Assembly: GCA_013115145.1 (NCBI GenBank)
Contig: JAAPAO010000058.1
Coordinates: forward strand, 1 to 64,000
Reading direction: 5' to 3'
From: Perkinsus chesapeaki
Lineage: Eukaryota > Perkinsozoa > Perkinsida > Perkinsidae
Length of the DNA stretch: 64,000 nt
Made by a program: the position numbers and the translations under genes. Each line of letters opens with the position of its first letter. Position 1 is the stretch's first letter. Positions 44,959 to 56,160 of this stretch are shown here, piece by piece. The notes under the pieces are model-generated. The model had not been told where the DNA came from, searched no databases, and saw only the letters and a list, made by a program, of their open reading frames with translations.

Positions 44959-47068
44959 TCAGTTGGCAGGGTGGCCAGCTCCACGGTGACTCGGCCTCAA
45001 ATCGATTATACAAACCGAAATATCGTCGTGGAGCCTCCGGCGCTGATTCCCCTGCGGCAGAGCCTGAAGCTCCGCCAAAGTCTTCGCGCTCTTCTTGGCC
45101 GCTCTATTCAACACTTCACTAGTTAATGCCTCGGCAACTGAAACAACAAGGGTAGCAAGGCTATCGGCACGCTACTCCTAATCGTTAATAAAATATTATC
45201 GAGCTGCTACTAATGGACTCTAGAGCACCGAATTGATGACAAGCCTAGGGTTTGCCCACAGCCCAACTTCCTTACCAGAGTTAGCAGTCCAATTGCTATC
45301 ATCCGGCAGCAGCAACCGTCGTATAAACCCTACAGCCTCTTCATCAGTAACATTATCCCACAAGCCGTCACTGCCAAGTACTATAAACCTGTTACATGGC
45401 GGCTACCTTAGTGACAGCCTTCCTTCTAAGCTCCTACTTATCATCCTCATGGCGCGGATATACCATAACTTCGGGCTCACTAGTAATGTATGGAAAGGAG
45501 TGATCGAGAGGCTCAGTGCTGCTGCTGTTGTTATGAGCTGCTGACACTTTAGCCTCTGGGGGCGGTAGGAAATTCCGGCCCGATGTGTGATTATAGAGGA
45601 ACTCTGCCGACTGAAAGGAAACAAGACGTTGCTAAATACTTATTTTTACTGGTGTATGCTACGCACCACAAAAAGGAAATCTTGTAAGACTAGAACGCTG
45701 TTACTATAACAACTACTATACTATAACACACTACTATATACACTACTATAACAACTAAAAATAATACTATTAACAATATGAAGGATTGATATGACGTATA
45801 CGTCCACGGTATAGCATCGAGTAAGTGTGAAGACAGTGCGTAAGACCGACGTAAGATCTCTTAAGAAGCTGCTCACTTTAAGGTAGAAGTCCCCAAAGCT
45901 ACGAGTGGGCTGCAGACGGCCTTTAACGTAGCAGCCAGAATACTTGGTGGAATGCTCCAATCGTTCAAGCTCAACAGGGTAACCAAGCCAGGACTTTACG
46001 GCCAGCCAACCACCTATCACATCACCACTCCACCACGGCCGCATGGCCTACACAAGTAAGCTCACTCTTAGGGACAGCCACTATAACAGGTTCATGCCAT
46101 TCCTTCCTGCATCTGCAGCAGCAGCAGTCAACACTACTACTATATCACAATAACTGATGTTATTACCGGACAACATTATCCTCAAAGGGATGCTCCATCT
46201 CCAGCCTCCTCTGCTCCCGTATATCACTGGCATTGTGCTGCATATTCAGTGCCAAAGCTGGGCGATCCTCTCTATAAAGAACCTTTAAAGGGGAAGCAGC
46301 TGTAAATCCAACCCTCCCAGCGAGACTACCGCCTTGCAATCTCCAGCATTCGCCACAACTATGCTTGTCTGCGTTATCAGCACCGCCAGTCCACAGGCGC
46401 CTGTCTTAACTGGCTGGGAAAATCCCAACCTAAGGTAGCCTTCAAACCGATTGTTTGGCCGGCTCCTGTTACTTCTGAGCCTCCCTGGCATGCTCCTCTA
46501 GCTCTTGGTCTGCTACCCTGAATGCCTCCTTACAAGCAGACTCTATTACTCTAGCGTCTATGTGACCAGCCTTCTGTGGAAAACGAGTGGCTAGCAGGGA
46601 TGGCAGGTGGCCACGGAGATACCTGAGAGGGAATACAGTGAAAGGATAACTATCGCATCCAGTTACTCAGCCACTTGCCATCCGCCATGGCCATCGAAAA
46701 CACAAGCACAAAGGGTGCCACCGGGGAACTGCTTAAGAGCCAAGCGATCCTCCGACGGGGCGTTTGCTGCGTATTGATGGCAACCCACGCGAATGTTAAT
46801 CACCGGTCGAGGCGGAGCGGGCTGAGCGGTCTGACAGTGGAGGTGCCGCTTGATAGCGTAGACTCGTCATACCGTTATAAGCATCGGAGGGCCCTCTACT
46901 GTGGAGACAGCCCCTTGTGGAGGAGCCTGCTCACACCGCGACCGTCGAGCAACCTACACTGTAGTGGAGCCGGATTGGAGTTGGACAGACTATTACCTCT
47001 GCGACCTTAACAGCTGCTACTACTGCCGCAGGCATCCATACCAATGCGGGCCGAAGTAGACCCGACAT
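44959..47068 (-). CDS. PP2C-type protein phosphatase, copy A
   Basis: Mg2+/Mn2+-dependent Ser/Thr phosphatase. Reading minus: leader MSGLLRPALVWMPAAVVAAV (hydrophobic/basic, compatible with mitochondrial targeting), then GCHQYAANAPSEDRLALKQF and CACVFDGHGGWQVAE with the metal-binding Asp-Gly-His-Gly. Next TSIVVANAGDCKAVVSLGG, YVKGRLQPTRSFGDFYLK, FIVLGSDGLWDNVTDEEAV (metal-site Asp) and finally RRRLHDDISVCIIDLRP before TGA 44959. All eleven-motif landmarks that I can check are in order. Introns are numerous; the one at about 45620-45860 holds an ACTATA-type simple repeat. A 51-bp intron near 46850 was preferred over a 24-bp alternative. Paralogous to the next gene. Confidence 0.88.
45701..45778. 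repeat. AT-rich simple repeat (ACTATA/ACTACTATA)
   Basis: Imperfect tandem units ACTATAAC and ACTACTATA run through an intron of the PP2C copy A gene. Likely slippage-prone and useful only as a marker. Confidence 0.6.
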
Positions 47069-47552
47069 GTTAAACAGTTAATTCAAAGCAAAAGCAAAGA
47101 GTTATAAATGACTGATGCAAAAAAGCCGCATATTAGTACATACCGCAAAGCCCTGGCCAGCATGAAGAAAACTATGTCACGATCCTGATCGGGTAGGTCT
47201 CGAACGCAGAAGCCCTGTGGTCGATAGGAGACAAAGCCCTCGGAAAGTTCCATCATTATGTTTCCTGCAGACACACTGGCATAGGAACCTCCCCCCGTGG
47301 GCCGAGAAGAACACAACAGGAATAGAGGGTAGCCATAAAGAGACAGAGCTCTGCTAAGCACACATAAGCCTCTAGAGTGACAATCGGTGATGACAATTCA
47401 CTTGATAGGTCCTCTGCAGATGCAGGGCTATATAATAATAACATCCTAATATCCATAGGGTGATGATTCATGGCAATGGTGGCTATGTTGCTGTACTCAA
47501 TGGTAGTGGTGACAATATAATAATAATAAAGTACTTGACAAAAATGGTAGAG
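47069..47552. other. Spacer between tandem PP2C genes
   Basis: Contains minus-strand open frames (for example SYRPQGFCVRDLPDQDRDIV at about 47160-47250), but no splice path connects them to either phosphatase, whose start and stop are both accounted for. A short unrecognised gene cannot be excluded. Confidence 0.35.
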
Positions 47553-49766
47553 CTAGAGTCGAACTATAACTACTGTAACATCATCATGGATGTTCCTTCT
47601 AGTCCTGCCAGGCTGCATACGCCGGACCGAGCTAGCGCTTAATTTAGCCGACTGTGCTGCCTGTTCAATGACCTATCATATATCTTCCTATACATTCCAC
47701 CTTGAGGCCCTACTCTAGAAACTAAGGCCTCTGCTGCAGCCTGTGGCCCCTCTCGCTCAAATACGTCCACAGCAACGGAGACAATGTCCGGATCGGGAAG
47801 GTAGTCCCATAGGCCATCAGATGCCAGTATCAAAAACCTACTAACTATTAGCCGCCCACCAACAGCAACGCAGTACATGTCCCTAGTTGGATCCCTCTGT
47901 TCAGTTCTAACATCGGGGGTGGCTGATATATATGGCGGTGTGAAGTTTGGTAATGGGTTATCTAATAGACCTCATTCCCTCCACCACAGCAGCAGCAGCC
48001 CACGCACTACCATCCTCATCCTTCTGTTCATGTGGGTAGGGTGCAACTCTGGCTACCCTGGCAATATCCATATCCTAAAGAGCAGCACCAGCAGCTACGG
48101 GATAGCTTAGTCCGAGCCGCGAACAAACGCACTATCAATGACACAGTGCTTGGCTTATAAAGAAAAGGCCGAGGAATTGCTGCCCAATATTCCACCATAT
48201 GGTCGGAAGATGTTCGCCATTCTACGGCGACTTTAACGAGAAAGTAAGTTCTAATCTTTACTCATAACGATTAGAGTCTGTAAATATCCCGACTAACAGC
48301 TCACCTCACCAAAGAAACACATTTGTCAGCTGAGTGCGCGGTGCTAATAACATGGCACACACTGACCTTAAAATAGAAGTCCCCAAAGGCTCGTGTAGGC
48401 TGAAGTCTTCCTTTAACATAACATGCTCCCCATCTCGTACCAACTGTTTTACCCTCACTGTCTGAAAAGCCACCAAGTGAGCAGATCACCAGAGGTGTCT
48501 GACTACCTAGCAGACGCTACCTACCACTACAGGGCGTTCCGACAAAAAAAGGTAACACTGTAAGCCATCGTATCCCGATAGCACATCTCAGCAAATAAGT
48601 TACTTATTCTTGCCGGAACACCCTGTACTACCCAAATTACCTAACTCGATGATCTTCTGCTTACAGTGGACCAGATCTTCCTCTCCGGGATGTTCCGCAA
48701 TCAGCCTTTCCTGTTCAGTCGGTGAATCTGCATTATGCGCCGCGGTCAGCCAATCAACCTCGATGTTATCAGGGATCCCTGCAACCTAAGATTCCCCCAA
48801 AATATTCGCCTTTGCCTCACCTCGTAAAGTCAAACTCTCCGGGCTTCTCTTGCCGTCAATTTCCCGCCTCACTCGCATTGCTCTGCAATCCCCCAAATTC
48901 GCCACACAGTAACTGTCTTCCCCAAGCAGCACCGTCACCGCACACGCGCCCGCCTGATCCGCGCACACTCCACAACGTCGTCCAGCATGAGCCAGCAGCC
49001 CACCTGCATCTTCGTTAGTGTAGATACAGTTATCTTAGGTGGATGATTCTCCAAATTCCCACCAGCAATAGCTCGCCCATGCGCTAAGGGGCCGTCCACC
49101 TATACCAATGCTGCAAGCGGACACTTTGCTCCTACTGCTTCACCTCCCGCCTGGTCCAATCCAGTAAATCGGCCTCCAGCTCCTTGTGAGCCTCAAGCAT
49201 TACACTACTGAGATCGAACTCCTTGGCCTCTTGGCCAACGATAGAATACATAAATGCTGGCATATACGACGCTACAAAATCAGCTACATGGGACCCGCCA
49301 TGGCCGTCAAACACTCCGGCCAGGATAACCTTGCCATCACTCGGCACCTATGCAAAGAACCTCCAACTTTCCCAGATACTAGCATTACCATTGTCCTTAT
49401 AAATCGATCCTCATTAGGGTTGTTGCTGGCCACAGAGCACGCCCCAACTATATAATTCATCCTTACAGGATTGTCATAGTGTCTTTGGACTTGTGGGCCC
49501 AGTTCGACCTATAGTGTGGTAAGATCCCCAAGAGGTCCACCTACTCTTACCCGTATCCTCTCAGTGTGTGTCCGTCTAAGACCCCTTCTAATACCTTTCC
49601 TCGCCGTTATTATCTCATCCCATTCCTCAGCCAGTGACGTCTTATTATCACCAGCCAGATATCCCAAAGGCCCAGTGTACACACTAGCAGCCCCTGCTGA
49701 GAGCACAGCTGCCACCGGCGTGCTAAACACACGAGGGAAGGCACTGAATGGCCGACTACCCCACAT
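47553..49766 (-). CDS. PP2C-type protein phosphatase, copy B
   Basis: Tandem PP2C. It starts at ATG 49766 with MWGSRPFSAFPRVFSTPVAA, an Arg/Ser/Ala-rich leader typical of mitochondrial presequences. Then GACSVASNNPNEDRFIRT, ILAGVFDGHGGSHVADFVAS and SYCVANLGDCRAMRVRR. Next YVKGRLQPTRAFGDFYFK and LILASDGLWDYLPDPDIVSV, and at the end NIHDDVTVVIVRL, stop 47553. The last intron (about 47665-47709) has an open frame through it, so a naive reading ends at 47639 with a wrong tail. The catalytic metal residues (ED, DGHGG, DGLWD, DD) are present. Compared with copy A it has a longer N-terminal region. Confidence 0.88.
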
Positions 49767-49947
49767 AGACAGCGATCGAGGAGCTAACGTGGCCAATAAG
49801 ATAAAACTATAAAGACTGTATAGACATCGACGACGACGACGAGGACAGTATCAGACTAACCCAAGTCAGCTAGCGCTACCTGAACTAGTAACAATATGCG
49901 TAAAATGATACGCCTTCAACAGGCTAAGTCAAATTGACATTAAATTT

Positions 49948-51181
49948 TCACAAGGCCTTCTCATCAGAGCTCGACTCTCCCCCGTCTCGATCAGCCTTGT
50001 TCATCTCTTCTAAAAAACGTTCCTTCGACATATCGGTTCTCTCGCGCAGATAAACTGGAAATCGAGGACGCCCTGTGACGGCCGAAATCTCAGAGTACTT
50101 GTACTGAATAACAGTGCCAACCTAACAAAGCCTTACAGTTGCTACACAATGAGGTGCCCTTACCGGTGGTGGATCCTTTCGAACCTCATCAGTCAGCCCC
50201 GACCCTAACTTGAATATAGTCCTATCCCTGTCCACCGCAACCAAGGAGGATACCCCTCTGTCGGCACCGCGGCCTTCATAGGTTACATGACCAATTACCA
50301 ATGCTTCCGAATCATCGTGGAGCTTCACTTTAACAATACCTGGGTTCCGCTTGCCAGATAGATACTTTCCTTGGGGATCTCGCAATATAAGTCCCTCTCC
50401 GCCAGCTTTGACCATATCCTCGCATAGCCTAGTAACGTCACTGTGACCCTCTAGTGTACAGAGCGGCGAGTGCAGGAATATGTGTGGATGGGGAAAGGAT
50501 GGAGACATCAGCCAAGCCGCCGGGATATCTTTGGGAATCGCACTAGAAAGATTTGTAAGGTCAACTCCGGCCGTAATGGGTTCTAGGAGTTGCCGCAAGA
50601 TATCTAAACGCTCCGAGTAGGGCAAGTGCGCAGTTTCGTCCGAGGCCAAGTCGTAGATATGATACTGAACCTGGAAATGACACGGTCAGCGAATCCAAGC
50701 TTGAAATATCTTACCTTGGCCCAACCTTCTGGGCAGTTATGTCGTCGCACAATCCCCGCGGCTTCACAAAAGGTCTGCCTGCCCATCCAGAGCTCACCAT
50801 CCAAAAAAATATTCGGGCCGAGATGGCGCTCCAACGGAGCTCCAAACCATGGTGGCGGCCGGAACCTACACAGGTCGCTTTCAGTCGCAGCCATACCGAT
50901 GCTGTACATACGTAAGACCATAACGACTATGGAACTTTCCTTGGCCCCACATGGCTCTAACACCATCAAGCTTTTCGGCGCAGAGCCAGCCTGCGTAACT
51001 GTGCTGATCCTTCAAGGCCTTTGAGCACAAGGTAAAAGCCGGCCGCGATGGTAGACGACTCCGAAGTACAGGAGCGGTGGCTAGAGTAGTGGATACTACA
51101 CTTTGGGGTAGGGTAGCAACCGACATTCAACTGAGGACAATGTAATTGCGTTAATCCTTGGAGTTTCTGGGCGCGCGCCAT
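49948..51181 (-). CDS. Small ATP-dependent DNA ligase
   Basis: Joins nicked DNA through an adenylated lysine. After a 20-residue basic leader (MARAQKLQGLTQLHCPQLNV) and a phase-1 intron comes AGWLCAEKLDGVRAMW with nucleotidyl-transferase motif I (K-x-D-G). Then SRYG and RPPPWFGAPLERHLG (motif Ia region), NIFLDGELWMGRQTF (motif III), GGEGLILRDP (motif IV), VKVKLHDDSEALVIGH (motif V) and an OB-fold part (LGSGLTDEVRKDPPPVGTVI, GRPRFPVYLRER). Length is about 340-360 residues, so it lacks the large N-terminal DNA-binding domain of eukaryotic ligase I/III/IV. It matches the compact class found in some bacteria, viruses and kinetoplastid mitochondria. A mitochondrial role is plausible. The tail is acidic, SSSDEKAL. 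Confidence 0.85.
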
Positions 51182-51243
51182 TTTCAAAATTCATTATTTT
51201 TATCATTATCGGCACGTGTGCGTGGTAGATTGGTTGTACTTAA
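51182..51243. promoter_or_regulatory. 62-bp divergent intergenic (bidirectional promoter)
   Basis: The DNA ligase start (minus) and the next gene's ATG (plus) are only 62 bp apart. The gap is AT-rich on the ligase side (AAAATTCATTATTTTTATC) and must contain both 5' UTRs and any core promoter not extending into the genes. Confidence 0.45.
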
Positions 51244-52688
51244 ATGAGTGACCGTCCACAGCAGCAACAACAGCCTGGATGCTTCTCCTGTGTCAAGGAG
51301 ATGCTCTCCCGTGCTGGCTTACTCCTTAGGAATGAAGTTAAGGAAACTAGATCAATGCTTAGTAGTGCCGCGCTTCAACCTAAGATTCCCGAATGCTCCA
51401 CTAGGTGACCGCGAAGGTTTCAGCGGCACTCCTCAGTTAAGCCCATTTGTGGTTGATCGTAATAGAGTCCGTAGCAGTAGTACTGTCAGTCGACTAGGCC
51501 TAGAGTAATACCTCTATCTCTCGTGACTGGTATTGTTTCCCTCTATCAGTGAGACCGTATCCTGTCGAAGACCCTACGCCAGCTATAGCACAGCCAGTCG
51601 ACTAGGCAGAAGGTAGCTACTACTTACTCTTAAGTACTGGTGAACCCTCCCTTCAGTCCCGACGATGTCCCATCCTATAGCAGTAGTGATTCTTGTAGAG
51701 CACGCATGCCCGTAGTCGCCACCAAGGTAGCTACTATTGGAGGACTTCATAGCAGCTACTTGATCAGGTCAGCATAATTTGTGATGATGTAGTACCGTGC
51801 GATTCCCTTATTAAAACCGTGTGCTCGGGCTGCAAGGCTAGCAGCATGTTCGACGACACCGTGGCGTAATACACCCCTATCGAGTGGACTCGCTAACTAG
51901 CTGCACAGGATCTGGTCGTCCTCGTTCCTTTCCTCGTCATCTTCCTGTGGTTCATTTATTAGCACTAAGAGTAACGAAAGCAATGAGTATCTTACTGAGA
52001 TGGCCGGTCGAGTGCCCCATGAGGCATGTCTGATGGCCGACCTATCTACCGTGGCCAAGTGGGCCGATATAATGGTACTAAGGGGAGGGCGGCTCGGTAT
52101 TACAGATTCTACATCAGATCCTCGCGGTTTCTTCTAGAGTTTACGAGCAAGTTCTGGTATCATTAGTAGGAAAAATTAAGCAGGCTTCAGAGAAGGCCCC
52201 GTCACTTTGCCTGGTACCTTGGAACTCTGGCGGTCTTGGCTTTGACTTTTAAATAGTACCTCCGCCCGGGCCAGAATATCCCTATCGATGAGGATGGCTT
52301 CATATCCCTCTCTGATATGGCCATCACCACTCTACGACCAAGTGGGTTGGCTAGCGCCACTGTGGTAAGTCCGACGCCCGCCGATATCATTACGCTAATA
52401 ACTCAGATGTTTAACCTCGGCACGAAGAGTCCCCGATTCGTAATAGGATCTCACGACCCTTCTCAAGGGGAGTTGCTGGCCGCCTTAATAGAGTCGGCCA
52501 ATGCTTCAGCGGATGCATGGGTGATCGAGCAGCCGAATGCCGTGGAGGCAATCTTCGCTCTCGGTCCCTTGGTGAAAGCAGCAATAGCCTCTGGCCCGGT
52601 AGATGGAAGGAGCTCGCGAGAGTTGACAATAATAGGAGAAGTGCAGACACTACTTAGGCGATATATGCGGTATAATAAGGTAGCATGA
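51244..52688 (+). CDS. Unknown multi-exon protein
   Basis: Not recognised. It starts MSDRPQQQQQPGCFSCVKEM (ATG 51244). Later exons: RVRSSSTVSRLGLE, ETVSCRRPYASYSTASRLG, DDVPSYSSSDSCRARMPVV, VSIICDDVVPCDSLIKTVCS and a long C-terminal exon from about 52280, with FISLSDMAITTLRPSGLASA, ADAWVIEQPNAVEAIFALGP and EVQTLLRRYMRYNKVA, stop 52688. The C-terminal 150 residues are helical and look well folded, while the N-terminal half is Ser/Arg-rich and repetitive (the word AGTCGACTAGGC occurs at about 51490 and 51597). The first intron is ambiguous (19 or 105 bp). Function unknown. Confidence 0.5.
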
Positions 52689-52770
52689 GAGGACCTATGG
52701 ATGGCTAGGGGGACTTTGGGACACTCAGGAACCATCGTGTTGTCGGCTTATACCGCAAATTGTCCACTAC

Positions 52771-53117
52771 ATGGCCTCGGAGCCAGCTGGTGGTGATAGT
52801 AGTGGTAGCGGTCTATCTACTCTGTGTCTTGCTCGGGACTTCCTCACTTTTGTGCACCACAAGAATCTCACCAATAAAGTTCCGGAGCTCACCGGTGTGG
52901 CCTGCGATATACTTGGTAAGCATCTTCAAGCCGAACTACTGGTATGATCTTTCTATTAGAGGAAAAATACGGCCTTAAAGCCATCACCGGGCCAGGTGAA
53001 ATGTACAGCCCCGCAGCCACACGTGCCGAGGGCTGCCCTCCTCCTTCATCGGTCGATGCACCTACAGCAGCAGAAGCTATTACAAGCCATCAACCTCTCG
53101 CTATTGTTGCCAACTAA
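52771..53117 (+). CDS. Small unknown protein (about 100 aa)
   Basis: Two exons joined by a 44-bp GTAAGC...ATTAG intron at about 52915-52958, which converts CDIL to EEKYGLKAITGPGEMYSP in phase. Exon 1 begins MASEPAGGDSSGSGLSTLCL with DFLTFVHHKNLTNKVPELTG. Exon 2 ends QPLAIVAN, TAA 53115-53117. Frame continuity only through the intron supports reality. No family recognised and no membrane segment. Confidence 0.5.
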
Positions 53118-53758
53118 TCCTATGTCCAAATGAAGATGATGATGACGCTGTTCGATTCTAACTTAGCTGTATCAGCGTAGTTTTGTAGTAGCCATTACTA
53201 GCACTTCAGTATCAATACATATCCTTTCCTTATCGATATTATCCCTCCTGCAGCAGCTCAGCGATGCTCCGTGCCGAGGTTGCCGCACAGACATTGCTTA
53301 TTGGGCAGGTTGGAACTCTATAGGTTTTTGACCTCATCATCATGGCTGCTACTGTCCTACGTATTATTATTGCTATAGGCTGCTAAGTTGTCTGTCATGC
53401 TCTATTACGGTCGCCTGGACTCCCTACTGAGAATGGCAGTAGTATTATTGCCCACATTATATCGATGTTGACACCGCTTGTGCTCCTGCTTCTCGTTCTC
53501 CAACCTTTGGGGTTCTCCGGAGCCATCGCAAGTCGTTCGATCCATTGGCCGTTTTCCTTCCCTCAGGAACGGCATTCGTCTCGCCTGACCAAGTTGCTGT
53601 GCAGGCTCGGCCAGATATACCCCGGCGTAGTTGTTACCGTCGGAACCGTGGTTTCGTTTCTCTCGTGCGTATTCGTGGAATGATAATCAATTTATGTCAC
53701 TGTCCCCTTTCTTGTGTTGCTCCTCCTTCTGGACTTGGCCTTATTAAGTTACCTTTGA
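53118..53758. other. Spacer upstream of ferroportin
   Basis: A plus-strand ORF at 53465-53683 starts with a signal-peptide-like stretch (MLTPLVLLLLVLQPLGFSGA) and reads 72 codons. It could be a small secreted or membrane peptide, but there is no other support. The rest is non-coding. Confidence 0.3.
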
Positions 53759-56106
53759 ATGTCCAATAGATCACCTTTTCGGAATCTCTATGTCTCCCAC
53801 GCTCTCTCGACAATCGGCGATAGGATATGGCAGGTAGCGGCGTCGAGCTTGGCTTGGACGCTGCAGTCTCTTTTGCCTCAGTTTGCAGTGCCACTCCTCC
53901 TAGTGGATATATTTCCCTTCACGCTCCTCCCCACGGCCATATTCGTATTCTTCACAGGCCTTGCAAAAGCAGCGTTGTTGCCCTTCTTGGGGAGGATAGT
54001 GGACAGTAGGAATGGATTGCCTGGGCGAGGCGGGAAATGGCTACTCTAGTACAGAATTTCAGGGCTGCTAAGTTTTAAGGGTAGTATCTGGAGGCATGGG
54101 TAGATGAGCTAGTTCGTGGTATTGTTATAGGGCGTTCGGGGGGCGAGGCGTTGTTTTAATGTCGTAACCTCCGTAATGTAGAGGAAACTATTGCAAGTAG
54201 TGCGATTTGGAGCAAATATGTATCTAGAGTCCTCGGAGATCCGCTGCCTTTTAGTTGTCGGTCCATCATCGCCGCCCTTTTAAGGTATTTCGCTCCATTC
54301 AAGTCCTGCTAACAGGCACTGATCGGTTGCTAGTGGCCAAGATGGGCTCCTTTGTCCAGAATGCTGCTATTGCTATCTCAATGGTTCTCCTGTTCGTACT
54401 GGATATAGTCACAGACTCCCATAGCCATCACCCATGGACTGCAAGCTCTATTGCGCTCTACGTGAGCCGATGTTTTCCATTTTCCTGCAAGTTGCTCTTC
54501 TTCGTAGGTTGTCTTCCTCATAGTGGGCATTACTGGTGATGTCATCTCATCGGTAGCGACAATCAACGTGGAGAAGAACTGGGTTATGATAATAGTTGAA
54601 GATACTTGGTAGTAGTACCGATGGCCAATCTATCTTAGCAGTGGCCTTCCAGCTCAGTGGACCCTACAGAGAACCCCATGGACCTTCAGACTCATTTAAA
54701 TAGCATTCTTCGGAGGATCGATTTGGTGGCTAAAATGGCCAGTCCCTTGGTTATCGGTCTTCTCCTGGTAAGGCCTTACCCATATCATCTCATAGTGTAG
54801 CGAGCTCTGCTCTTCAGACCGGTGGTCGTAGCACTGTTATACGAGGCCTTGTAGCTGTAGGTGGATGGTGTTTGCTTACAGCATGGCCCATCTATGCTAC
54901 GTGGAAGCGAGTTTATGACACCTATCCAGGCCTCAGGGTTAAGCCTACCGCAGGGGAGGCTCCCCCGGCAAGGAGTAACATATTAGCTGTGCTTTGGAGC
55001 AGCTGGGCATCGTAAGAACCAGACGTGAGTTAGTCGCCTATTTGAGGGTTTACACAGGATAGCGGGTGTCAGTGCCGGTATAATGAACCCGTCTTAGTGA
55101 ATGTCTTTAGTATATGTTAACCAACTACAGCGACGCTAATTGCTATGATAGCATCACTCCTTTCCGGTGTGAAGGGGTTCCCTTCAGGTACTCTCGTCAT
55201 CCAGTATTTCTAGCATCGCTCAGTTATTGCTTCCTACACTTCACAGTCCTATCTGATCATCACCCCCTCAGTACGCCCCTCGCTCTGCACCATCCTCGCC
55301 AGATTGTTATTTCTCAGCTACCGCCTTCCTTGCTGAGGAGAATATGTCGCCGTTCGCCCTCGGTGTCGCCAGAGCTGCTGGTAGCATCTCGGGGATCTTG
55401 GCCACGGCAATCTGGCCTAAGATCGTCAAAACTTGTCACGACGACAGCGTAAGTTATCGTTGCATTGCCGGATTGTACCGCTGCCTACTAGGTACGAGCT
55501 GGCGGTTTGGCCTTGTGGGCCTTCTGGGGCTGCATCACCCTCATTGCGATTGAGTTTGCGTTTCACACACCGTAGGGACTGGCTTCTGTACAGGAGGCAG
55601 AGTATTCCTAGTGTTAGGATCGAGACTGCGTTCATGTTGACTATGATTGTCATTTCGAGGATGTTCCTATGGCAATTCGACTTGGCCAATGTCGCCATTA
55701 TTCAACGTCTAGTCGCCCAGAGTGAACGAGTAGGTCTACCAGCCTTGCCAACTCAATTCTCTTCCAGTCGGAACTCACAGCCACACAAGTAGCGACATGC
55801 CAGCTGTTGGAGATGCTGATGGGCCTCTTTGGTATATTCCTCAGCAAGCCAGCCGATTTCAAGGTCACCCGCAACTGCTCAGCCGTTGCTGTATCACTTC
55901 GTTATCTTTTAGGATCTCGTATGGCTCTCTACGGCGGGTATATCAGCCAGCTTGGGGCTCTATCTCATATGGCAGACCTTTGTGTTACCCAGAATACTAG
56001 GCACTACTGTCAGGCATCCTTTGCTGCTCTGATCAAACAGTTTCACCGACTCGATACGTCCCGTCTGGCAGGGCCTATTCCGCATTGCGTCGGTTCGCTC
56101 GGTTGA
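53759..56106 (+). CDS. Ferroportin-like iron exporter (SLC40 family)
   Basis: Multi-spanning metal exporter. The start MSNRSPFRNLYVSHALSTIG is followed by DRIWQ, which matches the ferroportin N-terminus (LYxSHxLSTxGDRxW). After an intron: VPLLLVDIFPFTLLPTAIFV and LPFLGRIVDSR. Then AVATINVEKNWVMII-type (VISSVATINVEKNWV), then NSILRRIDLVAKMASPLVIG (compare TNAVIRRIDQL in animals). Next TAWPIYATWKRVYDTYPGLR, HPVFLASLSYCFLHFTVLS, GVARAAGSISGILATAIWP and RMFLWQFDLANVAIIQRLVA. All are conserved family landmarks in order. Many short introns; exon ends at 54060-54260 and 55000-55500 are approximate. Likely exports Fe2+ or related metals at the plasma membrane or a vacuole. Confidence 0.85.
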
Positions 56107-56160
56107 GTTCCTTCTCAGGAGCTGTCAAGCTTATCAATACTGCCCGTTAGTTTCTTCCAT

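Noticed and set aside
46675-47010. Plus-strand 111-codon ORF
   Set aside because: It is antisense to the conserved PP2C DGHGG exon and the leader exon, and its composition is shadow-like.
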